Assembly: GCF_003987595.1 (NCBI RefSeq)
Contig: NZ_NGJZ01000003.1
Location: forward strand, 1 to 64,000
Direction of reading: 5' to 3'
Origin: Vagococcus entomophilus
Lineage (GTDB): Bacteria; Bacillota; Bacilli; Lactobacillales; Vagococcaceae
DNA length: 64,000 bases
This document shows positions 54,192 through 62,222 of the stretch, piece by piece. A program made the position numbers and the translations under genes. The notes beneath the pieces were generated by a model that was not told the DNA's origin, did not search any database, and saw only the letters and a program-made list of their open reading frames with translations. How positions within the stretch are numbered: the first letter of the stretch is position 1; every line of letters starts with the position of its first letter.

Positions 54192-57100
54192 TTACTCTTT
54201 ACTTTTTCCTTTTTTACCCTTCATAAAGTAGACAAACATTCCACTAATAGCCCATACAATCATCCCTAAAATAGAGAAATTTGTTTGAGTTTGTTCACCT
54301 GTTTGTGGCAAACTTTTTTTACTAGCATTCGAGGGTTGCATAGCCTTTTTGGCAACTTGTTGTCCACTATTTGATGCACCTGTTGCTTGTGTTGTTGCTT
54401 CTTTACTATAAACAACCGTCTTTTCAACATTCTTACTCGTAAGGGTAATCCCATTAATGGCTGCGACTTTTTCTTGGTTAGGCGTATAATTTGCCAATTT
54501 AGGGGATATCTTTTCACCAAAAGAAGTCCGATTTTGGACCGCTTTCCAACCATCCTCTTTAATTTCTTTTCCTGTTACTTTATCATACGTTCGCTCTTGC
54601 TCAAAGGTCACGGTTTCAATTTGATCGTCGGCTGCTTTGGTGCCGTCTTTGTATACATAGTGAACCGTTTCAGTGACTTTTTTCGTTAGAGCAGCACAAT
54701 CTGTATCTTCTGCCCATTTGGGACCAGCAGGATCTTTTGGATTGATTGGTGCTCCTGGTTGCCCAGGAGATGCTGGATTAATGGTCACAGTCCCATGTTT
54801 CAAATGAACTTCGTATGTTTTGGGACTTCCGTCTTGGTCATACGTCACTCCGTCTTTAGGATATTCGTCTTTTACTAATTCATATCCTTTATCTGTCAAC
54901 TCTTTGATTGTATCACTTGTTCGGTAGCCATCCGTTGTGCCATAATCTCCACTCAATTCTTTACTTGTGATAGGCTTGCCTGTTGTATCATCCATGTAGG
55001 TTACTGTCGCTTGTTCTTTATTGACGGTATACGTCACGGTCTGCTCGATATTTTTACTTTCTGCCGTAAGACCCATTACTTCTGGAATTTCTGCTTGATC
55101 TGGGGTGTAGCCAGGAATCGTTGGCGATGCGATTTTGGCAAAGCTCGTTTGATTGTCTTTCGCGCTCCACTCACCAAATGTTTTGGTGCCATCTACTTTG
55201 TCTGTTGTGACCGTTCGACTAAACTCAACTGGTGTTGCTTGTTGATCTGCATGAGCTTGACTCTTATCACTATACTGATAGTGCACGGTTTCGGTGATTG
55301 ATTTATTTTCTGAGGTGCTTGTTGTGCCATGTTTCAAATGAACTTCGTATGTTTTGGGACTTCCATCTTTGTCATACGTCACTCCGTCTTTAGGATATTC
55401 GTCTTTTACTAATTCATATCCTTTATCTGTCAACTCTTTGATTGTATCACTTGTTCGGTAACCATCCGTTGTGCCATAATCTCCACTTAATTCTTTACTT
55501 GTGATAGGCTTTCCTGTTGTATCATCCATGTAGGTTACTGTCGCTTGTTCTTTGTTGACGGTATACGTCACGGTCTGCTCAATATTTTTACTTTCTGCCG
55601 TAAGACCCGTTACTTCTGATATTTCTGTTTGATCTGGAGTGTAGCCAGGAATCGTTGGCGATGCGATTTTGGCAAAGCTCGTTCGATTGTCTTTCGCACT
55701 CCACTCACCAAATGTTTTGGTGCCATCTACTTTGTCCGTTGTGACCGTTCGACTAAACTCAACTGGTGTTGCTTGTTGATCTGCATGAGCTTGACTCTTG
55801 TCACTATACTGATAGTGCACGGTTTCGGTGATTGTTTTATTTTCTGAGGTGCTTGTTGTACCGTGTTTCAAGTGGACTTCGTATGTTTTGGGACTTCCGT
55901 CTTGGTCATACGTCACTCCGTCTTTAGGATATTCGTCTTTTACTAGTTCATATCCTTTGTCTGTCAACTCTTTGATTGTCTCACTTGTTCGGTAACCATC
56001 CGTTGTCCCATAATCTCCACTTAATTCTTTACTTGTGATAGGCTTTCCTGTTGTATCATCCATGTAGGTTACTGTCGCTTGTTCTTTGTTGACTTGATAT
56101 ACATAATAAACAACTTGATCCTCATTTAAGAATGCCAGGCTATTGTCACTCATCATTTGCTTCCCTTTAACGCTAGAAACTTGATTTTCGGAACTTATCA
56201 ATGTATAGCCAGTAATGGATTTAGGCGTGACTTGATAGTTTGGCGATTGACTGGCAATAGAAGAACCTGCAGGATACCCATATTGATACGCCTGACTCGC
56301 TAAATCCGTTCCGGTTTTGTCTACATAGCGAACTGTGATTTTACTCTGACCTTCTGCTCTAGCGTTGGATGGAGTAGTATTGGAGCTGATGCCATTCCCA
56401 GAAACAGTGGTAATCACTCCATCATCAGATATATTATATTGATTAGCTTGACCAGAAAGCTCATTTTTTACAGATGGGTCAGCAAAATTAAAAGTCGTTT
56501 GAATTCCTAAATTTTGAATCACATTAGCACTTGAGAGCACTTGGCTAACCTTACTATTAATTTCATCTGTACGATTGATTTCTTGTGCCTTATCTGCTTG
56601 AGTAGCAGCATCATCATTAGGATACAGATCTTTGTAAGTGTATGCTCCTTCTCCAAGAAGTTTCCCGAAATTATAAGCAATGGTATAATTCCCATCTCCA
56701 TTATTAATTACTACACCAGAATGTTTGCCGGCTGTATTTAACGCTTTTACAATATCTTCATTGCTAGTATTTGCTGGTAACGAAATAATATTAGTCACAC
56801 CAGTTCCTGCTGGGAAATTACGATCTGTTGAATTATCTCCCTTCACAAGATATGTCCCATCTTCGCTTATTTGAAGAGTTGAGTTGCCCAAATAATTACC
56901 TAAATTTATTTGCGTGACATTCGAGCCACTTGTTTGAATTTTCTCAATCGTGATCACATTTCCAGTTGGAATATGCGTATCTCCTGCATTTTGTCCACCG
57001 CTTGCTAAAAGATTATTAATGTAGTTTGGATCTTTTATACTTGTTCCTGTATTAATCTGATTTGCACTAGGACTATACGCAAAATCTGCTGTCCTGTAAT

Positions 57101-57902
57101 CTCCACTATCTTTTTGATACGCACGATGAACGGGTACAAAATTAAATGTTGAATTTCCAATTGTTAGTACTATATTTTGAGCGCTGTCTTTTGTCACAAG
57201 TGCTGAGGTAATACTTGGCTGCTCGGTGACTGTTGCAGCTATTTTTTTACCAGTTTCCAAACTGGCAAAAGATTGATCTAAGGTTATGATATAAGCCATT
57301 TCATCTGTTGAAAACTCAATCGTTCCTACCTGGTCAATGTTTAGCTTGGTGCCTGAACTTAACGCTGAAGCGATTAAAGAAGAGGAATTATTCGTTATCG
57401 TAACTGGAATCTTAATTTTACTTCCTTCTTTTAAAGTTCCATCTTGGGTGAGCGTAAAGCCTATTTTGATAGCCGTTAAATGAGCACTTTGTTGCTTAAT
57501 ATTATAGGAGTCCCCATTCTTCATGACTGTTGTTCCATCATCTGCAGTTACATTAACGGTTAGATTGCTCAGTGGTTGCGTATCAGCAGATTGGGCAGAT
57601 ACTGCTGACGCAGCTTTTTCTACTGCATTAGTGTTTGTGAGTTTATTCACATTTTGTTCAGACGAAGCGCTTGTCTGTGACGTTTGATTTAGTCTTGATA
57701 CTTCTGTAGATGTTGTGGTGCTACTTGTGCTTTCACCACTAGTTGAATCAGTCGTTTGATTTGTGGTTTGTCCTGTAGTTTGACTTGTTTTTTCTACTCT
57801 TTCTGCTGCATAAGTCAAAATTGGTCCCTGTAATAGGCTTCCAGTTAAAGAAGTTACAGCGAGTGCTGTCGTAATTACCCTACTTTTGTTTTTCTTTTTC
57901 AA
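54192..57902 (-). CDS. LPxTG cell-wall adhesin with MucBP/Mub repeats
   Basis: About 1236 residues. A signal peptide (KKKNKSRVITTALAVTSLTGSLLQGPILTYAA) is followed by a Ser/Thr-rich spacer, a ligand-type N-terminal region of about 400 residues and a MucBP module (KITVRYVDKTGTDLASQAY). Then come two 178-residue repeats pairing a Mub-B2-like unit (ATVTYMDDTTGKPITSK) with a second MucBP unit, a third partial copy, a Pro-rich linker and the sortase signal LPQTGE, hydrophobic span and KGKKGKSKE. It is covalently attached to peptidoglycan and likely binds mucin or other glycans. The start is probably TTG at 57902, after GGAGGGG. Confidence 0.9.
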   Translation of the reverse strand: MKKKNKSRVITTALAVTSLTGSLLQGPILTYAAERVEKTSQTTGQTTNQTTDSTSGESTSSTTTSTEVSRLNQTSQTSASSEQNVNKLTNTNAVEKAASAVSAQSADTQPLSNLTVNVTADDGTTVMKNGDSYNIKQQSAHLTAIKIGFTLTQDGTLKEGSKIKIPVTITNNSSSLIASALSSGTKLNIDQVGTIEFSTDEMAYIITLDQSFASLETGKKIAATVTEQPSITSALVTKDSAQNIVLTIGNSTFNFVPVHRAYQKDSGDYRTADFAYSPSANQINTGTSIKDPNYINNLLASGGQNAGDTHIPTGNVITIEKIQTSGSNVTQINLGNYLGNSTLQISEDGTYLVKGDNSTDRNFPAGTGVTNIISLPANTSNEDIVKALNTAGKHSGVVINNGDGNYTIAYNFGKLLGEGAYTYKDLYPNDDAATQADKAQEINRTDEINSKVSQVLSSANVIQNLGIQTTFNFADPSVKNELSGQANQYNISDDGVITTVSGNGISSNTTPSNARAEGQSKITVRYVDKTGTDLASQAYQYGYPAGSSIASQSPNYQVTPKSITGYTLISSENQVSSVKGKQMMSDNSLAFLNEDQVVYYVYQVNKEQATVTYMDDTTGKPITSKELSGDYGTTDGYRTSETIKELTDKGYELVKDEYPKDGVTYDQDGSPKTYEVHLKHGTTSTSENKTITETVHYQYSDKSQAHADQQATPVEFSRTVTTDKVDGTKTFGEWSAKDNRTSFAKIASPTIPGYTPDQTEISEVTGLTAESKNIEQTVTYTVNKEQATVTYMDDTTGKPITSKELSGDYGTTDGYRTSDTIKELTDKGYELVKDEYPKDGVTYDKDGSPKTYEVHLKHGTTSTSENKSITETVHYQYSDKSQAHADQQATPVEFSRTVTTDKVDGTKTFGEWSAKDNQTSFAKIASPTIPGYTPDQAEIPEVMGLTAESKNIEQTVTYTVNKEQATVTYMDDTTGKPITSKELSGDYGTTDGYRTSDTIKELTDKGYELVKDEYPKDGVTYDQDGSPKTYEVHLKHGTVTINPASPGQPGAPINPKDPAGPKWAEDTDCAALTKKVTETVHYVYKDGTKAADDQIETVTFEQERTYDKVTGKEIKEDGWKAVQNRTSFGEKISPKLANYTPNQEKVAAINGITLTSKNVEKTVVYSKEATTQATGASNSGQQVAKKAMQPSNASKKSLPQTGEQTQTNFSILGMIVWAISGMFVYFMKGKKGKSKE
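55021..56088 (-). repeat. Two near-identical 534-bp tandem repeats in the adhesin gene
   Basis: Unit boundaries (TTGACGGTATACG or its variant) are at 55021, 55555 and 56089, exactly 534 bp apart. A third partial copy runs from about 54790 to 55020. Units differ at only a few bases, such as DQDGS against DKDGS. Copy number may vary between strains by recombination. Confidence 0.85.
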
Positions 57903-58197
57903 AAAAAACCCCTCCATCTTCATTTTATTTTTTATTTTTAGAAAAGCTTGTTAAAAATTATGTTGGAAATTGAATCATTTGATAGATTGTTCAAACTTAC
58001 TACTAAACAGACTTATTTTTACCCACCAACATTAGCAATAGTTTATCATCTCTCTTACTATTTTTTTGATATATATTTTTAGAAGAAAATTCATTTTTTT
58101 ATTAAAAATCATAGCTTTTCATATTAACTAATTCTTAATAAGAGCAATATTTTTAATATCATTAGCAGATACTTAAATCAAACAAAACGCTTTCTAA
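57903..58197. other. Very AT-rich upstream region of the adhesin gene
   Basis: No gene is seen. Several AT tracts could serve as promoter or curvature elements. ACAAAACGCTTTCT at 58182-58195 is a 12/14 match to the CcpA cre consensus. No clear -35/-10 pair stands out. Confidence 0.35.
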
Positions 58198-58241
58198 AAA
58201 AATAGGGTGTTACTTATTAAAATAAGTAACACCCTATTTTT
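58198..58241 (-). terminator. Terminator of the small membrane protein gene
   Basis: A long perfect stem (AAAATAGGGTGTTACTTA with its complement) is followed by T6 on the minus strand. Confidence 0.88.
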
Positions 58242-58250
58242 TATATGAAT

Positions 58251-58799
58251 TCAACGCTTCTTTTTAGCTAAATCGCTAGGAAATACAATGTAACTGAGAT
58301 CAATCCCCAACAATAAAACTGCTATAAATCCTAAAGTTTGAAAGCTTTCAATAAAAGGTAGAGTCCTTTTATGAATTCCTCCACCAACATAGACGCAGAA
58401 AAGTAGTAGAATACCTGTCAAAAGAATCGAGCCACTATCAAGTAAAAAATTTTGCCATTCGTATCTTTTACGTTGCTTTCGTTCAACTGGAAGATAATAC
58501 TTTGGTGCTTTTCCTTGCCCTAGTTTATAAAGAAGGTAACGATCACACCACGTTATCATTCTGTGCCCCCACATGAAAGAAAACCCTAAATAAAAGGGTC
58601 CAATTGTGGAACTAAACGTTGCTTGATTTCCTTGTTTGATATCCCAAATAGTAAAAAATAGTAATAAACTATCGACAAAGAAAACCAGGCTCAGTATCCA
58701 CGAACTAAGCTTGCGTTTTTTACAACCATACCTTACAACAAAGCCAGCCAATACAAGCCCCCAAAAAACTAGCTCACACCCAACAATTAAATAAATCAC
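58251..58799 (-). CDS. Conserved-looking integral membrane protein, unknown
   Basis: The 182-residue protein has about five spans (VGCELVFWGLVLAGFVV, WILSLVFFVDSLLLFFTIW, LLTGILLLFCVYVGGGI and others) and a basic middle loop (PVERKQRKRYEW). The start is GTG, 9 nt after AAGGAG. I do not recognise a family. No conserved catalytic motif is visible. Confidence 0.65.
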   Translation of the reverse strand: MIYLIVGCELVFWGLVLAGFVVRYGCKKRKLSSWILSLVFFVDSLLLFFTIWDIKQGNQATFSSTIGPFYLGFSFMWGHRMITWCDRYLLYKLGQGKAPKYYLPVERKQRKRYEWQNFLLDSGSILLTGILLLFCVYVGGGIHKRTLPFIESFQTLGFIAVLLLGIDLSYIVFPSDLAKKKR

Positions 58800-58865
58800 A
58801 TTGATTTTCTCCTTATTTTTCCATTTGCCTCATACCTGCACGTTACATATCATCCAAACGCTACA

Positions 58866-58892
58866 AAAAAAGTCATCTAATCATGACTTTTT
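58866..58892 (-). terminator. Terminator of the VOC-like gene
   Basis: AAAGTCAT/ATGACTTT stem then T7 on the minus strand; the gene's TGA stop lies inside the stem. Confidence 0.65.
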
Positions 58893-59111
58893 AAGCAACG
58901 AACAATCACTTATATACAATTGATTTCCTAAAGGGCTAGTAAACTCCATGGCAATTCCCTTTTCTACCTTATATGGCTCACAAAAAAAGTGACTATTTTC
59001 TTTTTCCAATTTTGTATACAATTCCATCACATTATCTATGATAAACCAAATCTTTGGCTCTTCTTTGGGATTGTATGAATTAGACTTTCTCTCTTTATTT
59101 TCCATGCTCAA
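58881..59111 (-). CDS. VOC/glyoxalase-like half-domain protein
   Basis: The 76-residue protein corresponds to the C-terminal half of a vicinal-oxygen-chelate domain: IIDNVMELYTKLEKENSHFF, then MEFTSPLGNQLYISD, where xDPxGN is expected and the Asp is Ser. The N-terminal half is missing, so it is either a one-module protein or a truncated remnant. TTG at 59111 follows GGAGAG by 5 nt; ATG at 59105 is possible. Enzyme activity is doubtful. Confidence 0.55.
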   Translation of the reverse strand: MSMENKERKSNSYNPKEEPKIWFIIDNVMELYTKLEKENSHFFCEPYKVEKGIAMEFTSPLGNQLYISDCSLLKKS

Positions 59112-59135
59112 ACGGACTCTCCTTTTGGTGCCATC

Positions 59136-60089
59136 TTATTTACTATTTTCACTCTTAAGCCATTGAGTGGCTTTTTCATAAGCTTGATCTGTTTGAACAT
59201 CTGGCTCAATAGGACTATTTTTATATACCTTTCCCATTCGATCTTTCAACATCTCCGTTGTTAATTGCATGGTGTAGCCATTGTACATGTTATATTGCCA
59301 ATTTACTGTTGTATATCCAGCTGTAGGAGTACCAAAGGTTTTTACATTTTTAAGACCTAAAAAGCTCATCGCCGTGATCTCTCCCGAACTTCCAGTTTCC
59401 TTGCCAAGCAAAAGAGCAATTCGCAAGTCCTTGATTTTCTTAGCGGAACCAATATCCACAGGTGTTCCTCCACCTGATAATTGGTTGTTTGATAGAGTAA
59501 CTTCTCGCTCTGAGTGATTTTTGTCAATAGCAAAAACCAATGTTCCATCAGGTAAAATAGGTGCAAGACCAGAAATCATCGGTCCCATATCCCCACCTTG
59601 ATTCTTACTTAAATCAATAATCAAGTCCTTATAAGAGGTGTTTAGTAGTGCACTTGAAATTTTTTTTGCATACGTTTTAGCTTGTGCCTCACTGCCTACA
59701 AATTCTGGAATTTCTATTGTCAAAATTCCTTGATTTACCTTAGCTGTGGGCATTACTACATTCGTTTTATCCACTTGATTCTCTTGGTAAATAGCCGAAT
59801 GTTTTCCTCCGGCTACTTCCACGGCTTTTGAGAGTGCCGGGAGTGTCTCCGCATAACTTTTCGCTCCCTTTACTTTATGCAATGTTTCTTGTTTAACTTT
59901 TTCCCAATAATTGCCTCTAGCAAACAATCCCTTTTGATTCATCTCATTTACCGCAATTGATGCAAATTTTTGCGGTGATGGTGGAATTATGTAAAAATTG
60001 AACAACGGCCCGTATTTATATCCCCCTATTCCAAGAATAAGAACAATCATTACTAAAAAGAAACCCACAAAAACACGCATTTTTTTCAT
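59136..60089 (-). CDS. S41 family peptidase (tail-specific protease-like)
   Basis: The 317-residue protein has an N-terminal membrane anchor (FFLVMIVLILGIGGY) and an S41 core: DLIIDLSKNQGGDMGPM, the catalytic Ser in GKETGSSGEI and PTAGYTTVN. The PDZ domain is missing. It should face outside. In family S41 the Ser works with a Lys, which is not obvious in the usual spacing here. The gene lies 24 nt upstream of the VOC-like ORF and has a weak ribosome site. Confidence 0.8.
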   Translation of the reverse strand: MKKMRVFVGFFLVMIVLILGIGGYKYGPLFNFYIIPPSPQKFASIAVNEMNQKGLFARGNYWEKVKQETLHKVKGAKSYAETLPALSKAVEVAGGKHSAIYQENQVDKTNVVMPTAKVNQGILTIEIPEFVGSEAQAKTYAKKISSALLNTSYKDLIIDLSKNQGGDMGPMISGLAPILPDGTLVFAIDKNHSEREVTLSNNQLSGGGTPVDIGSAKKIKDLRIALLLGKETGSSGEITAMSFLGLKNVKTFGTPTAGYTTVNWQYNMYNGYTMQLTTEMLKDRMGKVYKNSPIEPDVQTDQAYEKATQWLKSENSK

Positions 60090-60365
60090 TCGAACAGCCC
60101 CGCTTTTCTTTAAAATCTAATTCATTATATAATCAAGATCAACAAAAGTAACGAACACATTACTTACAGTAGGCTTACAGTTTTGTTAGTATTTTTATTG
60201 CGCCAAACAAAAAGACAACTAGAGCGACATATTCTCTACTTGTCTTAATAAATAAAAATTATTTTTGGTTTTCTTTTAATTTAAATCGAAGAACAAACAT
60301 AAAAAAGGAGCAAAGATTGAAAGTAAGCATTAGCGCACAGTATGGTCATGTCCTGTTTTATAGTT
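60090..60365. other. Intergenic region upstream of the S41 gene
   Basis: A 13-bp hairpin with one mismatch (60212-60224 and 60234-60246) lies here. A TTG-started 16-codon ORF at 60316-60366, after AAGGAG, precedes the structured element and may be its leader. No larger gene is present. Confidence 0.35.
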
Positions 60366-60466
60366 GAGGCTGAGGCAGGCAGTGACACCCTAGCAGTAGC
60401 TATCGCCCCCACAAATTGCTGTGTCGTTGAAGAATGCCTGTTTCATTTGCCTCATCCTCATTTTTT
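60366..60466 (+). ncRNA. Candidate structured RNA ending in a T6 run
   Basis: The plus strand folds into one long imperfect hairpin: GAGGCTGAGG with CCTCATCCTC, CAGGCA with TGCCTG, GTGACAC with GTGTCGT and AGCA with TGCT, nested in order, then TTTTTT at 60461-60466. The element is much richer in G and C than its surroundings. On the opposite strand an 18-codon ORF (MKQAFFNDTAICGGDSYC) has an AGG site. It may be a small RNA, part of a type I toxin locus, or a mobile palindromic element. I cannot identify it. Confidence 0.45.
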
Positions 60467-60654
60467 AATGGAGCCAGTTTACTATCATCACTTGAACTGT
60501 TGTTGCAGCATTACATAAAGGCATCTCTTCTTTTTTTATCATTGCTCACCAGTCCATACCTATCCTTTTTTTTCTTGACTAACCTAGTTGCATTCTGCTA
60601 TGACTTACTTATTTATAATGGTTTATCACACTCACGATTAAAAAAACAACAAAA

Positions 60655-60691
60655 GTGCCATACAAAAGGAATCATTCCTTTTGTATGGCAC
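60655..60691 (-). terminator. Terminator of the SDR-marR operon
   Basis: A perfect 18-bp stem (GTGCCATACAAAAGGAAT), a 1-nt centre, then a T-rich tail on the minus strand. Confidence 0.85.
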
Positions 60692-60733
60692 CTTAAATCT
60701 GAATGCACAGCAGAAATAAATATTATTCGTTTC

Positions 60734-61192
60734 CTACTCAATCAATTTTTTCTTTTGTATTTGTGCAAGTGTTTTTGTCCCTTCAATCTGTCTATTTAAA
60801 ATAGTAATAAATTCATCTATTTTCATCTGATTTCCTAACTTTTCTTTTATAACTTCATTAAATTCCACTTCGATTTTTTTTGTCTCTTTTAATACCGCTC
60901 GACCTTTTACGGTGAGGTAGATATTATTTTTTCTAGAATCTATTGTGTCTTTTTCCTTTTTTATTAGTTCTTTTTGGATTAATCGATCCAGCACGCGACT
61001 TGGATTATCCGAACCACATATTAATAATTCACCGATCTGAGTTGTAGCGAGTCCATCTTGTTGGTCTAAAATTTTTAAAACTTCATTCTGGCTTGGTGTA
61101 ACACCAAATGGTGCAAGCATCTTAGTGTGCTGCTCTTCCCCTTCTTTATCTACGGCTTTTATCAAATAACGTAATTCTTCAATCTTTTCCAC
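60734..61192 (-). CDS. MarR family regulator of the SDR operon
   Basis: The 152-residue winged helix protein has TQIGELLICGSDNPSRVLDRLIQKELIKKEKDTIDSRKNNIYLTVKG. The start is GTG after AGAGG. It is 17 nt downstream of the SDR gene and cotranscribed. It probably represses that promoter, which carries two TAGACAT repeats. The effector is unknown. Confidence 0.82.
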   Translation of the reverse strand: MEKIEELRYLIKAVDKEGEEQHTKMLAPFGVTPSQNEVLKILDQQDGLATTQIGELLICGSDNPSRVLDRLIQKELIKKEKDTIDSRKNNIYLTVKGRAVLKETKKIEVEFNEVIKEKLGNQMKIDEFITILNRQIEGTKTLAQIQKKKLIE

Positions 61193-61209
61193 TCGTTTGC
61201 TGTCCTCTC

Positions 61210-61980
61210 TTACTTTTTCACCTGTTTTTTCATGATAGTATTTACCATTGTGACCATATTCTTTCTCGGTAAAATTCTTGGCAATATAGTACTTGTCACA
61301 TAATTATTAAGTCCATCAATTTTAGAAATCTTCCCTTTCTCAATCGCATCAAGTGTGACTTTTACTACGTGCTGTGGCGTTCGCAAGTTTCCATATGAAA
61401 CCCCACCACCACTAGAGAAAAAATTAGTATCTGTTGCGCCCGGGCTAATAGCAAAAATACGTACTTGACTTTCCTGGCACTCCATCGCTAAGGCCTCAGT
61501 AAAGGAAAGTACAAAGGCTTTACTGGCAGCATAAACAGCCATTGTAGGGATAGGATGATAAGCTGATGTTGACGCAACATTTATAATGAGTCCTTTATTT
61601 TTCTTTAGCATAGAATCTAAAAACAGCTTTGTCAAGTCGAATAGTGCGACAGTGTTTACCATGATTTCATTATGTTGTTGTTCATAACTCACATCGCTTA
61701 CCTTGCCACTAGTCGCAAATCCTGCGCAATTAATCAAGGTTTCAATCATAATTCCTAATTCTTGAATCCTTTGATAAGCGTGTTGTGCTACATTTGGAAC
61801 AGATAAATCATACATTACAATTTCAACCTTAACCTGATATTTTTTTTCGAGCTCAGCTTTTATTGCTTTCAACTTCTCTTTGGACCGTGCTAAAAGTACT
61901 AAGTTTTTATTTTTTTTCGCGTACTCAACCGCAAAAGCTTGTCCTATTCCTGATGATGCTCCAGTTATGAGTGTATACAT
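61210..61980 (-). CDS. Short-chain dehydrogenase/reductase
   Basis: The 256-residue classical SDR has the NADP site TGASSGIGQAFA, NCAG as NCAGFA, the catalytic Ser in NVASTSAYHPIPT and YAASK with the Tyr and Lys. It ends with a basic segment. Similar YqjQ/DltE-like SDRs reduce unknown carbonyls. Start 61980 follows AAGGAGAG; the longer frame to 62013 lies in the promoter region. Confidence 0.87.
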   Translation of the reverse strand: MYTLITGASSGIGQAFAVEYAKKNKNLVLLARSKEKLKAIKAELEKKYQVKVEIVMYDLSVPNVAQHAYQRIQELGIMIETLINCAGFATSGKVSDVSYEQQHNEIMVNTVALFDLTKLFLDSMLKKNKGLIINVASTSAYHPIPTMAVYAASKAFVLSFTEALAMECQESQVRIFAISPGATDTNFFSSGGGVSYGNLRTPQHVVKVTLDAIEKGKISKIDGLNNYVTSTILPRILPRKNMVTMVNTIMKKQVKK

Positions 61981-62001
61981 TGTTGAATCTCTCCTTTTTA
62001 C

Positions 62002-62055
62002 ATGTCTAGGCACGTATGTCTAAACACATAATAACATGACTACACAAAATTGCAA
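62002..62055 (-). promoter_or_regulatory. SDR-marR promoter with direct repeats
   Basis: TTGCAA (62055-62050), 16 nt, TATTAT (62033-62028). Two TAGACAT copies (62022-62016 and 62008-62002), 14 nt apart, cover the start site and are a likely MarR operator. Confidence 0.55.
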
Positions 62056-62107
62056 AGATTATCACTTACAAGAAAACCTTAACTTTTTCTTTTAACACTA
62101 TCATTAT

Positions 62108-62159
62108 TTGACAATTTTGAGGCTCCATAGTAAATTAGTTAACAAAGGTAACTAATTTA
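62108..62159 (+). promoter_or_regulatory. Shared-design promoter/operator C (second deiminase-like gene)
   Basis: TTGACA (62108-62113), 17 nt, TAAATT (62131-62136). The -10 begins a perfect inverted repeat, TAAATTAGTTA, 7 nt, TAACTAATTTA (62131-62159). It is the most symmetric of the three related sites. Confidence 0.8.
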
Positions 62160-62222
62160 CTAAACGAAAATCTCTTGAGAAATAAATTCGGTTACTTATC
62201 AACTTGAGAAAGTAGGATATCA

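Noticed and set aside
55011-55847. Two similar plus-strand frames that look like a gene family
   Set aside because: They are the antisense of the 534-bp coding repeats of the adhesin gene, so their similarity is inherited from the real gene.
54790-56088. Possible CRISPR or satellite repeats
   Set aside because: The repeats are 534 bp, adjacent, and in frame within the adhesin gene.
60434-60799. 121-codon plus-strand frame
   Set aside because: It crosses the perfect minus-strand terminator at 60655-60691 and the end of the marR gene, has no ribosome site, and its composition is typical of a shadow.
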